DNA of 57,306 bases from Synergistaceae bacterium (GTDB lineage Bacteria; Synergistota; Synergistia; Synergistales; Aminobacteriaceae). Of the stretch, positions 42,269-50,011 are shown in pieces (within the stretch, counting starts at the first letter, position 1; every line of letters begins with the position of its first letter). Location of the stretch: contig JAFTCP010000162.1 in NCBI GenBank assembly GCA_017454625.1, positions 1 through 57,306 on the forward strand. Reading direction: 5' to 3'. The position numbers and the translations under genes are program-made. The notes below the pieces were generated by a model that was not told the DNA's origin, searched no databases, and saw only the letters and a program-made list of their open reading frames with translations.

Positions 42269-43675
42269 TTAAATTTTGTACATCTCACTTAGAGCTTGAA
42301 CATCCTGATTAAATCGTTCAATAACTCTTTCGTCCGAACATTGCAAGTCCGTAATCCTCCCGATGAAAGTCCTCAAAAACGGGAGCATCTCTAAGGCATC
42401 AAAGACTTCCGCCGAAAATTCCCAGTGATTAGCGTCAACTTTCTCAATTTTTCCACAGCGTTTTTCTCGTTCAAGTCTCTGGATAATATGTTCCTCGCCG
42501 TCGTCAATATAAAGCGTGAAATTTATTCTGGTTATGTCAATTTTCCCATAAACTTTTTTGTGTTCCGAGTTTTCATCAACAAAAGTCCTGTCAATTTTTC
42601 CGCATATTTTTTCGTGTTCTGATTTATCATCAACAAAAGTCGTGTCAACTTTCCTGCATTCCTTTTCACGTTCCGAGTTATCATCAACAACTTTTATTTT
42701 CGTCGTGTCAACTCCTCCGCTTACTCCCCAAACACGAGAGGTAAACTCAGAAACTTTTTGCGTGAGAATTTCCGTAAAAGCCTCTTGATTTTCGGTGTCG
42801 TTAATCAGCATAAACCTTTGGAGCTCCGGAACTTCATAAAACTTTTCGTTAATCTCTACGTCTTCGATTAAGTCAAGCCGGTAAAAATAAAACCTCTCAA
42901 TCTCCATTGACCAAGCTAACAAATACTGCCGGCCTGTCTGAGTTCCGACGTAAATTTTCAGGGGAAACACTTTCACATTCAGTTTCTTAGTGATGAGCTT
43001 AACGCTCCTTTTCTCGTTTACGGCCATGAATAAATCGCATAAAATTTCGCTGTCAAGTGCGTTCAAGATATAGTGATGCTTGAAATAAAATATTCCCGGA
43101 CGTTCTGAGTTGATGAATGAGCCGATAACTCCAAGCGGCGCAATCTCCGAGAAAAATGCTAATGCCGAAGTCCAGCTTTCAAGTTTGATATTATCTCTGC
43201 TGAGCCTGTAAATATTTTCTTTGCCCTGTTTTTCCCGTTCAATCAGGCCAATTTTCACGTATTCAGAAAGTTTCTTTCGTATCGTCGACTCTTCGGGCAA
43301 ATTCTCATCAAGACGTTCATATAACTCATCAAGAATGTCATTAACAGAATATTCATGATTAGGCGCGAGAATATCGAGAATATGAAAGTGAAGCATTATA
43401 TCCTTGTCCGTGAAGCTCTTAGTCCTGAATGCACGGTAAAGCGGATTTTCCGGGATTGCCCGGCTATCAACGGAGATGTAAAATCTTCTTCCTTCGTTAT
43501 CCTGCCCAAAAGTCATGTAATCACCGAGCCAGCTTTCAACTCGTCGGCGTTCGTTGTCGTAACTCCGCGTGCTCTTTTGTGTGTAATCGTTCCTGTGGTT
43601 GAAGCCGTATACGTAGAATGAGCGGATGTAATCCCTAATGCCGTTGAAATTCTTAATTAACTCACTGTAAGCCAT
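42269..43675 (-). CDS. WYL-domain regulator with winged helix-turn-helix and internal repeats
   Basis: A 468-residue regulator. After a family-specific N-terminus (RSYDNERRRVESWLGDYM), residues of about 95-165 look like a winged helix-turn-helix (YSVNDILDELYERLDENL, STIRKKLSEYVKIGLIERE). The WYL domain follows (VKLITKKLNVKVFPLKIYVG, QYLLAWSMEIERFYFYRLD), then a WCX-like C-terminal domain. Between the last two, residues of about 323-380 consist of three tandem 18-residue repeats of the type VDTTFVDDKSEHEKICGK, absent from ordinary family members. It is the first gene of the WYL-WYL-RNA-Ro60 array and the likely DNA-binding controller of it (inference). It is divergent from the esterase gene. 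Confidence 0.82.
   Translation of the reverse strand: MAYSELIKNFNGIRDYIRSFYVYGFNHRNDYTQKSTRSYDNERRRVESWLGDYMTFGQDNEGRRFYISVDSRAIPENPLYRAFRTKSFTDKDIMLHFHILDILAPNHEYSVNDILDELYERLDENLPEESTIRKKLSEYVKIGLIEREKQGKENIYRLSRDNIKLESWTSALAFFSEIAPLGVIGSFINSERPGIFYFKHHYILNALDSEILCDLFMAVNEKRSVKLITKKLNVKVFPLKIYVGTQTGRQYLLAWSMEIERFYFYRLDLIEDVEINEKFYEVPELQRFMLINDTENQEAFTEILTQKVSEFTSRVWGVSGGVDTTKIKVVDDNSEREKECRKVDTTFVDDKSEHEKICGKIDRTFVDENSEHKKVYGKIDITRINFTLYIDDGEEHIIQRLEREKRCGKIEKVDANHWEFSAEVFDALEMLPFLRTFIGRITDLQCSDERVIERFNQDVQALSEMYKI
42536..42706 (-). repeat. Intragenic 54-bp tandem repeats in the WYL regulator
   Basis: Units begin at 42536, 42590, 42644 and the block ends before 42707 on the plus strand; spacings are 54, 54 and 63 bp (the last carries a 9-bp insertion). 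All differences keep the frame. The encoded repeats are highly charged with one Cys or Tyr each, and should form a flexible linker. Confidence 0.85.
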
Positions 43676-43884
43676 AATCGATTAAAGCCATATACATGAA
43701 ACTATTAATTTATTATAAGTCATAATTTTCCAGCCTTGTAATCTTTGTCATGAAAAGCCAATCTCGAAATTTCCATTCCTAATAACCCATAAGCCTTGAT
43801 GATAGATATTAGCATAAAAGTTTTTCGCGTTTATCTTAGAGCCCCCAAATTTTTATGTCAAATCACAATAAAGCCTGCATCAAG

Positions 43885-43893
43885 TGTTATAAT
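43885..43893 (+). promoter_or_regulatory. Extended -10 promoter of the esterase gene
   Basis: TGTTATAAT at 43885-43893, the same nine bases as in the cheY promoter, 35 bp before the TTG start. No clear -35. The remaining part of the 252-bp divergent region (43676-43927) shows nothing else recognisable. Confidence 0.5.
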
Positions 43894-43927
43894 CTAACAA
43901 AATTTTTTCAAGCAAGGTGAAGTTTTT

Positions 43928-45709
43928 TTGACACGTAAAATTTTCATAGCGTTATTATTATGCCTTGTTGTTCCGTTCACGGCTTCAGCTGACAGTTTGA
44001 GGGCCTCGTGTTCAAACGGAATATTCGAGGGAGTTTTGTCGGATGATGTAATTTCATGGAAGGGAATTCCTTACGCGAAAGCTCCTGTCGGTTCGTTACG
44101 ATGGAAGGCTCCTCAGGCTCCGGACGCTTCGACAGAGTTAATCAAGGCCGACAAGTTTGCAGAAATTCCGCTTCAGGCGGTCCCGTCAACAAGCCCTGAA
44201 TATTACATGGCTCAAGGTGAAGACTGTCTGCATCTCAACATCTGGAAAGTCAGCAGTGATAGCCAAGCATTAAAGCCCGTAATGGTCTGGATACACGGAG
44301 GAGCATTCAGGGACGGAGCAGCACCAAGCCCGTATTATGACGGTCAAAGTTTTGTGAAAAACAATCAGGATGTAATTTACGTGAACGTTGATTTTCGTCT
44401 GGGATTAATGGGATTTATCGACTTCGCTAATTCTGGTTTAGCCGGAGCTGAGGAGTTCACACAAAGCGGGAACGTTGGACTTCTTGATATTCTTCAAGCC
44501 GCAAAATGGATTAATGAAAACATTGCTTCGTTCGGAGGAGATCCGGACAATATTACACTTTTCGGCCAATCCTCAGGTTCAGCGAGCATTTCATTAATTA
44601 TGAGCATGGAAGAGTCAGCCGGCTTGTTCAAGCGTGCAATCACCGAGAGCGGAGCAATTTCGATGACTTCCAGCAAGGAAGACTGCGCGGAACTCACTCA
44701 AAAGTTAATCGAACTTACCGGTGCGACTTCGATGAATGATTTGATAAATTTAAGCTCACAGGATTTATTAGCGGCCACAGCGGAATTACTTCCATACCTG
44801 AATTTTCCTGAGAGAGACGGCGTAGTTCTTTCGGAAAATCCGGCTGTCTCATTCGGCACAAACTCAGGAAATTTTGACCTGCTTTTAGGCACAAACGCTA
44901 ACGAAGTAAATTACTGGATTACAGCGGTCGGAGGTCTTGAGAATTTCTCGAATTTCGTTAATATTGCTTATTCTCAGATTATCGGCGGGATTTCGGCCTA
45001 TAGTGAATCGGACGCTGAGAATGCAGAAAGTTTTGTTGAGCTTCGTAGCGGAGATTTAGGCGAGATGTGGGCAAGAGTTGAGTTCTTCAATGATTTACTC
45101 TTCAGAGGCCCGGCAATTACTCAGGCTGATTTGCATTATGCCTCTTCATTAGCAGGAGTACGCGCGAAAACTTACATGTATTACTGGGAATATCCTTCAA
45201 CTGTCGCCGGACTTGGAGCATGTCATGCTGCCGAACTTCCTTATGTCTTGAACTCTCACGTTTACCCGCTGGCTCAGCCTCTTAACCAGGAATTAGCCGA
45301 TAAAATTCAATCTTTATGGGTAAATTTTGCGAAGACCGGAGACCCTGCGACTGATTCAATCTCGTGGCCGTCGTATAATTCAGTTGAACGCAGAACGTTA
45401 ATTATCGGCGAGAATATCGAGATTGAGAATGCTCCGTTGAACGAACAAAGAGAGCTTATAGAGCCGTTGTTGAAATACGGAATTTCAGGCCGTGAGTTGA
45501 TTAATTCGGCATATTCTCAACAACAGGAAGAACCGAACGAACCTGGAGAACAAGAAGATCCCGGCGAGCAAGAAAATCCCGGTGAACAGCAAGAACCTGA
45601 AGAGCAGGAAACTCAAAACTCGCTCGGTTCATCAGGAGGCGGCTGTAACACTGGAGCTTTATTCATTCCGGCAGTAATTTACTTCTTCATTAAGAAACGC
45701 AGAGTGTAA
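43928..45709 (+). CDS. Secreted type B carboxylesterase with a Synerg-CTERM-like tail
   Basis: A 593-residue exported alpha/beta hydrolase. Residues 1-20 are a signal peptide (cleavage after ASA). The esterase body has GIPYAKAPVGSLRW, the oxyanion loop WIHGGAF, the nucleophile Ser in FGQSSGSASI, and the catalytic His in GACHAAELPYVL. From about 540 there is a Pro/Glu/Gln-rich linker with PGEQE-type repeats, then GSSGGGCNTG, a hydrophobic stretch and KKRR, the layout of the Synerg-CTERM sorting signal known from Synergistota. The protein is thus probably processed and held at the cell surface. The TTG start at 43928 follows AAGGTGA. Natural substrates are probably esters of plant or host origin (inference). 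Confidence 0.88.
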   Translation: MTRKIFIALLLCLVVPFTASADSLRASCSNGIFEGVLSDDVISWKGIPYAKAPVGSLRWKAPQAPDASTELIKADKFAEIPLQAVPSTSPEYYMAQGEDCLHLNIWKVSSDSQALKPVMVWIHGGAFRDGAAPSPYYDGQSFVKNNQDVIYVNVDFRLGLMGFIDFANSGLAGAEEFTQSGNVGLLDILQAAKWINENIASFGGDPDNITLFGQSSGSASISLIMSMEESAGLFKRAITESGAISMTSSKEDCAELTQKLIELTGATSMNDLINLSSQDLLAATAELLPYLNFPERDGVVLSENPAVSFGTNSGNFDLLLGTNANEVNYWITAVGGLENFSNFVNIAYSQIIGGISAYSESDAENAESFVELRSGDLGEMWARVEFFNDLLFRGPAITQADLHYASSLAGVRAKTYMYYWEYPSTVAGLGACHAAELPYVLNSHVYPLAQPLNQELADKIQSLWVNFAKTGDPATDSISWPSYNSVERRTLIIGENIEIENAPLNEQRELIEPLLKYGISGRELINSAYSQQQEEPNEPGEQEDPGEQENPGEQQEPEEQETQNSLGSSGGGCNTGALFIPAVIYFFIKKRRV

Positions 45710-45720
45710 AAACTTTTTAC

Positions 45721-45755
45721 TCCCCTTATCGTTCATGCGAGAGGGGATTTTTTTT
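45721..45755 (+). terminator. Terminator after the esterase gene
   Basis: TCCCCT (45721-45726) pairs with AGGGGA (45742-45747), followed by eight T. Confidence 0.88.
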
Positions 45756-45791
45756 GCATAAAATCTCGTCGTCTCAAAGCATAAATATCAT

Positions 45792-46430
45792 TTACGTCAA
45801 CGGAAAAATTTTTGCCGCAAACTTGTAAAATCTTCCGTCCCTCTCAAACGGAACTTTAGGCATGCTCACGACTAAATAAGCCTCGTCAAGTTTCACAGGT
45901 TCTTTTCGTGATGTGTAAATCGGATCCGTAATTCTTATGCCCGAATATTTATGATTGTTGTATATGAATGATGCGCGGCAGCTTATTCTGTCGATTTTCT
46001 GCTGATAAGTTATCATGAAATCTTTCACGTTCACGAACACAAGAGAGTAATCAAACTTAAACGTATTCATTTCCTGTTCGGTGAGACTGTCTAAAGTGTT
46101 GCCGAAAATGTATTGATGCTCTTCTGCCGGATGAAACCTTGTTACAGCCTCAAGCCTTGAACTCCCGCGTTTGCTGAGAGTTTCATAGTTTATCATTACG
46201 TCCTCAGTGTGATTATTGGCCGGAACTTCTCGTATCGTGTTCACTCGCACAATATCAAGAGGCTCAAGGTATCCCGGAACGTTTAAAAATTTCGTTTGCG
46301 GCCCCATTAAGGGAGTTCCTGTTGCGTCGCTTACAAACCTAATCCATTTCCGCAAACTCAGCTCAAAGCCGGTTATGCAGAAGCCGCCTTTCATCGTCGA
46401 TTTCGTCATAATTACAACAGTCGCAATCAT
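45792..46430 (-). CDS. Dual OB-fold domain protein
   Basis: A 212-residue protein resembling the dual-OB-domain family: VVIMTKSTMKGGFCITGFEL with a Cys, LRKWIRFVSDATGTPL and YLEPLDIVRV in the first half, and a C-terminal VKLDEAYLVVSMP block. The role of this family is not established; OB folds usually bind nucleic acid or small ligands. Its ATG overlaps the stop of the DUF488 gene upstream (ATGA), so it belongs to a three-gene operon DUF488-DUF488-dual OB. No signal peptide or membrane segment. Confidence 0.65.
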   Translation of the reverse strand: MIATVVIMTKSTMKGGFCITGFELSLRKWIRFVSDATGTPLMGPQTKFLNVPGYLEPLDIVRVNTIREVPANNHTEDVMINYETLSKRGSSRLEAVTRFHPAEEHQYIFGNTLDSLTEQEMNTFKFDYSLVFVNVKDFMITYQQKIDRISCRASFIYNNHKYSGIRITDPIYTSRKEPVKLDEAYLVVSMPKVPFERDGRFYKFAAKIFPLT

Positions 46431-46876
46431 AAGTGAATAATCTCTGTTCCCTGATATTCCCGCGCTATAATCTCAGCTAATAATCTCCTGTGGCATTTCT
46501 CCGGTGTTGGTTCAGCACAGAGAAGGCACACGGAATTTCTCAGCTTGAAGCGTTCATGAAAAAATTTCGCGGCGTTTCGTGTTTCCATGAGAGTAATATA
46601 TTTCTGCGAGTATTCTTCCCATGTGATTAATTTCTTCTTGTACGGCTTCAGAATTTCACTTGACGGCGCTAATTCCGGACAATTCGAGTATTCACAGTTG
46701 CATATTTTCTCCAGGAAATAGGGTAAATCCCGCTTCCTCGTAAAACCCGCGAGCTGAGAGTTATTGTTAAAGCGAACGTCAGCTACAATTTCTATATCGT
46801 GAGACTTTATCAGCTCGAAAAATTCCTCAGCTGTCTTTTGGGTAAAGCCTATCGTGAATAAACTCTTTCTCGTCAT
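46427..46876 (-). CDS. DUF488 family protein (second of two)
   Basis: About 149 residues from the ATG at 46876, which gives the family start LFTIGFTQKTAEEFFELI; the frame itself runs back to 46969. EIVADVRFNNNSQLAGF and LLCAEPTPEKCHRRLLAEII carry the conserved Arg and the Cys-x-Glu...Cys-His-Arg block of DUF488. The molecular function is unknown. The start lies about 50 bases inside the end of the preceding DUF488 gene, and its stop overlaps the start of the dual-OB gene, so the three are coupled. The two DUF488 proteins are clearly different, not a recent duplication. Confidence 0.75.
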   Translation of the reverse strand: MTRKSLFTIGFTQKTAEEFFELIKSHDIEIVADVRFNNNSQLAGFTRKRDLPYFLEKICNCEYSNCPELAPSSEILKPYKKKLITWEEYSQKYITLMETRNAAKFFHERFKLRNSVCLLCAEPTPEKCHRRLLAEIIAREYQGTEIIHL

Positions 46877-47462
46877 ATCGCCAGCCAATTTTTTCGTTCC
46901 GCTTCCTGTATGCCCTGTTGATAATATCGCGCTCAGTCGGGTATCCGCTGAATAAATCGCCATATACACAATCAGGAAAATATAAATTCATCAGCTCATG
47001 TTCCAAATCGTCCTGAGTAAAATTATTCCCGTCAGGCATCAGGTGAATTACATCGCGGCCAATCTCATTGAAAACTCTCGCAACCATAATTGCCCGATGA
47101 CAGTCAATTGGGTTCTCCTCCTTGCACATCAAAGCAAAAGTGTAATCACTGTCAAGCATTCTCACTACGCCGTCATAAAATCGTCTCGACCGCATTAATT
47201 TCTCGTAGTCAAGCCAGCCATTAGGTGTGTAAAATTTTCTGTCCTCCTGTCTTGCTCCGAACTCACGCGCGAAATTCTCATACTTTATGCCTTGAGCTTG
47301 AAGCGTACGGGCGATTACGGGTTTGTCATATTCGATGTGATGACGTGAAAATGGCTTACTCCGAACATCGACGACAAAATTAACTCCGTGTGCTTTGAGA
47401 GCGTCAACAAATTCTTCAACTGTAAAACCTGAATAGCCTATTGTGTAAATTGTATCGGTCAT
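46827..47462 (-). CDS. DUF488 family protein (first of two)
   Basis: A 211-residue DUF488 member with the full pattern: TIYTIGYSGFTVEEFVDAL, VVDVRSKPFSRHH, FAREFGARQEDRKFYTPNG and LMCKEENPIDCHRAIMVAR. The conserved Cys, His and Arg residues suggest ligand binding or catalysis, but no function is proven. It is the first gene of the minus-strand operon with a second DUF488 gene and a dual-OB gene. The family often occurs in variable islands near defence or DNA-modification genes, which fits its position next to the WYL/Ro60 region. Confidence 0.8.
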   Translation of the reverse strand: MTDTIYTIGYSGFTVEEFVDALKAHGVNFVVDVRSKPFSRHHIEYDKPVIARTLQAQGIKYENFAREFGARQEDRKFYTPNGWLDYEKLMRSRRFYDGVVRMLDSDYTFALMCKEENPIDCHRAIMVARVFNEIGRDVIHLMPDGNNFTQDDLEHELMNLYFPDCVYGDLFSGYPTERDIINRAYRKRNEKIGWRYDEKEFIHDRLYPKDS

Positions 47463-47531
47463 ATTTTCACCAGTCTAATTTAGAGTTGCGAAAAATTTTA
47501 CGCCTGATTTCGTGAGTTTCAACCCGTCAGC

Positions 47532-47566
47532 AAAAAAATTTCCCCCTCAGTCCAAACCGAAGGGGA
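47532..47566 (-). terminator. Terminator after the DapA-family gene
   Basis: On the minus strand CCCCT (47565-47561) pairs with AGGGG (47547-47543), followed by AAATTTTTTT (T run at 47538-47532). Confidence 0.8.
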
Positions 47567-47577
47567 TAAACTCTCTC

Positions 47578-48468
47578 TTACTTAAGGAGGCCGATATTCT
47601 TCATGACAACTTCAAGTTTAGCGTGCTGTTCGGGCGTTAAAGGCTGAATAGGTTCCGCGCATTTTCCGACGTTGTAGCCTATCATGTTAAGGGCCTCTTT
47701 GATTACGACAGGGAAACTCCCCATGTTCGTGGCAATTCGTAACTCGCTGAGCTTGAACTGAGCTTCGAGAGCCGCGTCATAATTTTTGTTGATGAAGTTC
47801 TCGTAAATATCAACAGCAATTCTCGGCGCAATATTCCCGCATGATGTGATTGCTCCAGCCGCACCGTACCAGAGAGCCGCGTAAATCAGCGTATCACGTC
47901 CCATTAAGACGCAGAACTCCGGATTGTCTCGTGTCAACCTGATATATTCCTCGCTGTTTGTCATGTCTCCGGTTGAGTCCTTGACGGCGATAATATTTTT
48001 CACCTTCGCTAATTTTTGAATTGTCTCAGGAGCAACTGTTACGTTAGTCTTGGGCTTGTTGTTGTAAATTACGATCGGAAGGCTCGTAGCGTCGGCAATC
48101 TTGCGATAGTAAGTCTCGACTTCCGCCTGTGTCTGACTAACGAACATCGGAGTTAATACGCTCAATGCATCAACTTTCACGTCTTCGGCAATCTTCGCGA
48201 GTTCAATTGCTCCCTTAGGCGTGATGTGATTGGCTCCAGCGTAAATATCCATTTTCCCGCGCGCGTACTCAACCGTAACTTCCAGAACATGACGATAAAA
48301 TCCGTTATCGAACGCGTAAAACTCTCCAGATGTCCCGAAAGGAAATACTCCGTGAATGCCGTTGTCGATGAAATATTGCAGGAGCTTCTTGTACTCTTCC
48401 TCCTTAAAATTTCCGTTGTCATCAAAAGGAGTTACGACGGGAATAACTATGCCATGAGGCTTGAACAT
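47578..48468 (-). CDS. DapA-family (class I aldolase) lyase
   Basis: A 296-residue TIM-barrel lyase of the dihydrodipicolinate synthase / N-acetylneuraminate lyase superfamily. GVFPFGTSGEFYAF is the pyruvate-binding loop, the tyrosine lies in IVIYNNKPKTN, and the Schiff-base lysine is in IAVKDSTGD. In true DapA the tyrosine is followed by NVPxRT, whose Arg binds the aspartate semialdehyde carboxylate; here the segment reads NNKPKT, so the second substrate may be different. The frame starts 20 codons earlier, but the ATG at 48468 has a GAGAGGGG site and is the family start. It is monocistronic with a terminator. Candidates are DapA, a sialic-acid lyase-like or another keto-acid aldolase. Confidence 0.8.
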   Translation of the reverse strand: MFKPHGIVIPVVTPFDDNGNFKEEEYKKLLQYFIDNGIHGVFPFGTSGEFYAFDNGFYRHVLEVTVEYARGKMDIYAGANHITPKGAIELAKIAEDVKVDALSVLTPMFVSQTQAEVETYYRKIADATSLPIVIYNNKPKTNVTVAPETIQKLAKVKNIIAVKDSTGDMTNSEEYIRLTRDNPEFCVLMGRDTLIYAALWYGAAGAITSCGNIAPRIAVDIYENFINKNYDAALEAQFKLSELRIATNMGSFPVVIKEALNMIGYNVGKCAEPIQPLTPEQHAKLEVVMKNIGLLK

Positions 48469-48616
48469 GATTAAACAATTTCCCCTCTCTATAATGAAAA
48501 TTTTTCTTGCGGTGAGAATATTATACACGGAAATATTCAGGCTGTTTGTGAAAAATTTACGGTTATTATAGAATTACAGGCATAAAAATTTTATTCACAA
48601 TAGGGAGGATATTATT

Positions 48617-49936
48617 ATGTTCAGAAAAATAGCTTTGCTCATGCTGTTAGCGTTATGCTTTGTTCCGGCTGTGTGGGCAGATGATGAACCTGAAGCAGTA
48701 CCCGCCGAAAACTCAGAGGCCGTTGCAGAAGAAAACGTTGAAGCTCCTGAAGCCGAAGAGCAGGACCCCGCAGTAATTCGAGAAAACGCACTTAACCAGA
48801 AGGAAGCAGAACTTGATGAACTTTCAGCGTCATTAACCGAGCGTGAAGCAAGTTTAGTTCAGCGCGAGAAGGAATTTGCATCACGTGCCGCAGTCTTAGC
48901 CGCTGAAGGGCGAAAAATTTCCGGGACTAACGCGGTCTTGCTTGGACGTGAAACTCAGGTTAACGAGCGCGAAAAGGAAATTATGGCGCGTGAGGCTGGG
49001 CTCGCGAGGCGAGAGATGGCATTTGCTCAAGAAAGCCAGAAATTTACGGAAGCATCATCAGCATTAGCCGGACGCGAAGCCGATTTAGCAAAACGAGAAG
49101 CCGAGCTTGCAACGAGAGAAGCTGAACTCAACGCGAAAATTTCAGCGAAGGAAGAAGCCGATAAACTCACAGCACGAGAAGCGGACTTAGTGAAACGTGA
49201 GGCGGCATTAACTGAACGTGAGGACACGACAAACAGATTAAACGCCCTCGAAACGGAATTAAACGAGAAAGATACAGCCCTGAAAGCCCGTGAAGAAGCC
49301 GTTGCATCACGTGAAAGCGCCGTAACCGAACAGGAGCAGAAACTTTCAGAGGCGACGACGAAAGTTAATGACCATGAGGCCGAACTCGCCAAGAAAGAAA
49401 CGGAATTAACAGCGCGAGAAAATGACTTGAACGCGAAAAATGAGAAGCTCGACACCGACACTTCAGCTTTGACAGCAAGAGAAGCCGCGTTAATCAACCG
49501 TGAAGCCGAAGCCAGCAGAAAAGCCGCTGAAGTTGCAGAGATGGAGACGCTCATTAAGGAACTTCCTGCGTTCGATCCGAATAACTCAACCGAAGCCGCG
49601 ATGATTTTAACGTATCCCCTTCCTGCCGCAAGAAGACGTGAATTAATCGCAATGCAGAGAGAAGCATATACCCGTTACAGCTCAAACAGAATTACTCAGG
49701 CATTAGAGGCTTACGGTGAAGCTGCCGACGCTGAACCTCAGGTGAATTACCTTGCGGCTTATTGGGCGGCATTATCAGCTAGCAGACTTAACAACCGAAG
49801 GACTGACGCTTTGAATTGGGTAAATCGTGCGCTTGAGATTAATCCGGATTACAAACCAGCTCAGGATTTGAAACGAAGACTTGAGACTCCGGCACGTTCA
49901 ACATCAACTCAGCAGAGAAGACGTACAACACGCTAG
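48617..49936 (+). CDS. Secreted long coiled-coil protein with a TPR-like C-terminus
   Basis: A 439-residue exported protein. Residues 1-21 form a signal peptide (AVWA, cleavage site). Residues of about 55-315 are a long coiled coil built of degenerate REAEL-type repeats (for example LAKREAELATREAEL), strongly charged. The last 120 residues contain helical TPR-like repeats (ITQALEAYGEAADAEPQ, ALNWVNRALEINPDYKPA) and a basic Thr/Arg tail. It should be periplasmic or surface-exposed and structural. A GGGAGGA site precedes the ATG, and a terminator follows, so it is monocistronic. No known family name is assigned. Confidence 0.75.
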   Translation: MFRKIALLMLLALCFVPAVWADDEPEAVPAENSEAVAEENVEAPEAEEQDPAVIRENALNQKEAELDELSASLTEREASLVQREKEFASRAAVLAAEGRKISGTNAVLLGRETQVNEREKEIMAREAGLARREMAFAQESQKFTEASSALAGREADLAKREAELATREAELNAKISAKEEADKLTAREADLVKREAALTEREDTTNRLNALETELNEKDTALKAREEAVASRESAVTEQEQKLSEATTKVNDHEAELAKKETELTARENDLNAKNEKLDTDTSALTAREAALINREAEASRKAAEVAEMETLIKELPAFDPNNSTEAAMILTYPLPAARRRELIAMQREAYTRYSSNRITQALEAYGEAADAEPQVNYLAAYWAALSASRLNNRRTDALNWVNRALEINPDYKPAQDLKRRLETPARSTSTQQRRRTTR

Positions 49937-49965
49937 TTTTTAGCAGAGACGATTATATCTTTATG

Positions 49966-49990
49966 CCCCTCTGCGGAGGGGTAATTTTTT
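49966..49990 (+). terminator. Terminator after the coiled-coil gene
   Basis: CCCCTC (49966-49971) and GAGGGG (49976-49981) with a TGCG loop, followed by TAATTTTTT. Confidence 0.88.
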
Positions 49991-50011
49991 AGAAGGAGGA
50001 AATTTTATCGT

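Noticed and set aside
43676-43927. Search for a duplicated gene end or operator upstream of the WYL regulator
   Set aside because: Only short chance similarities were found; nothing like the junction duplications elsewhere.
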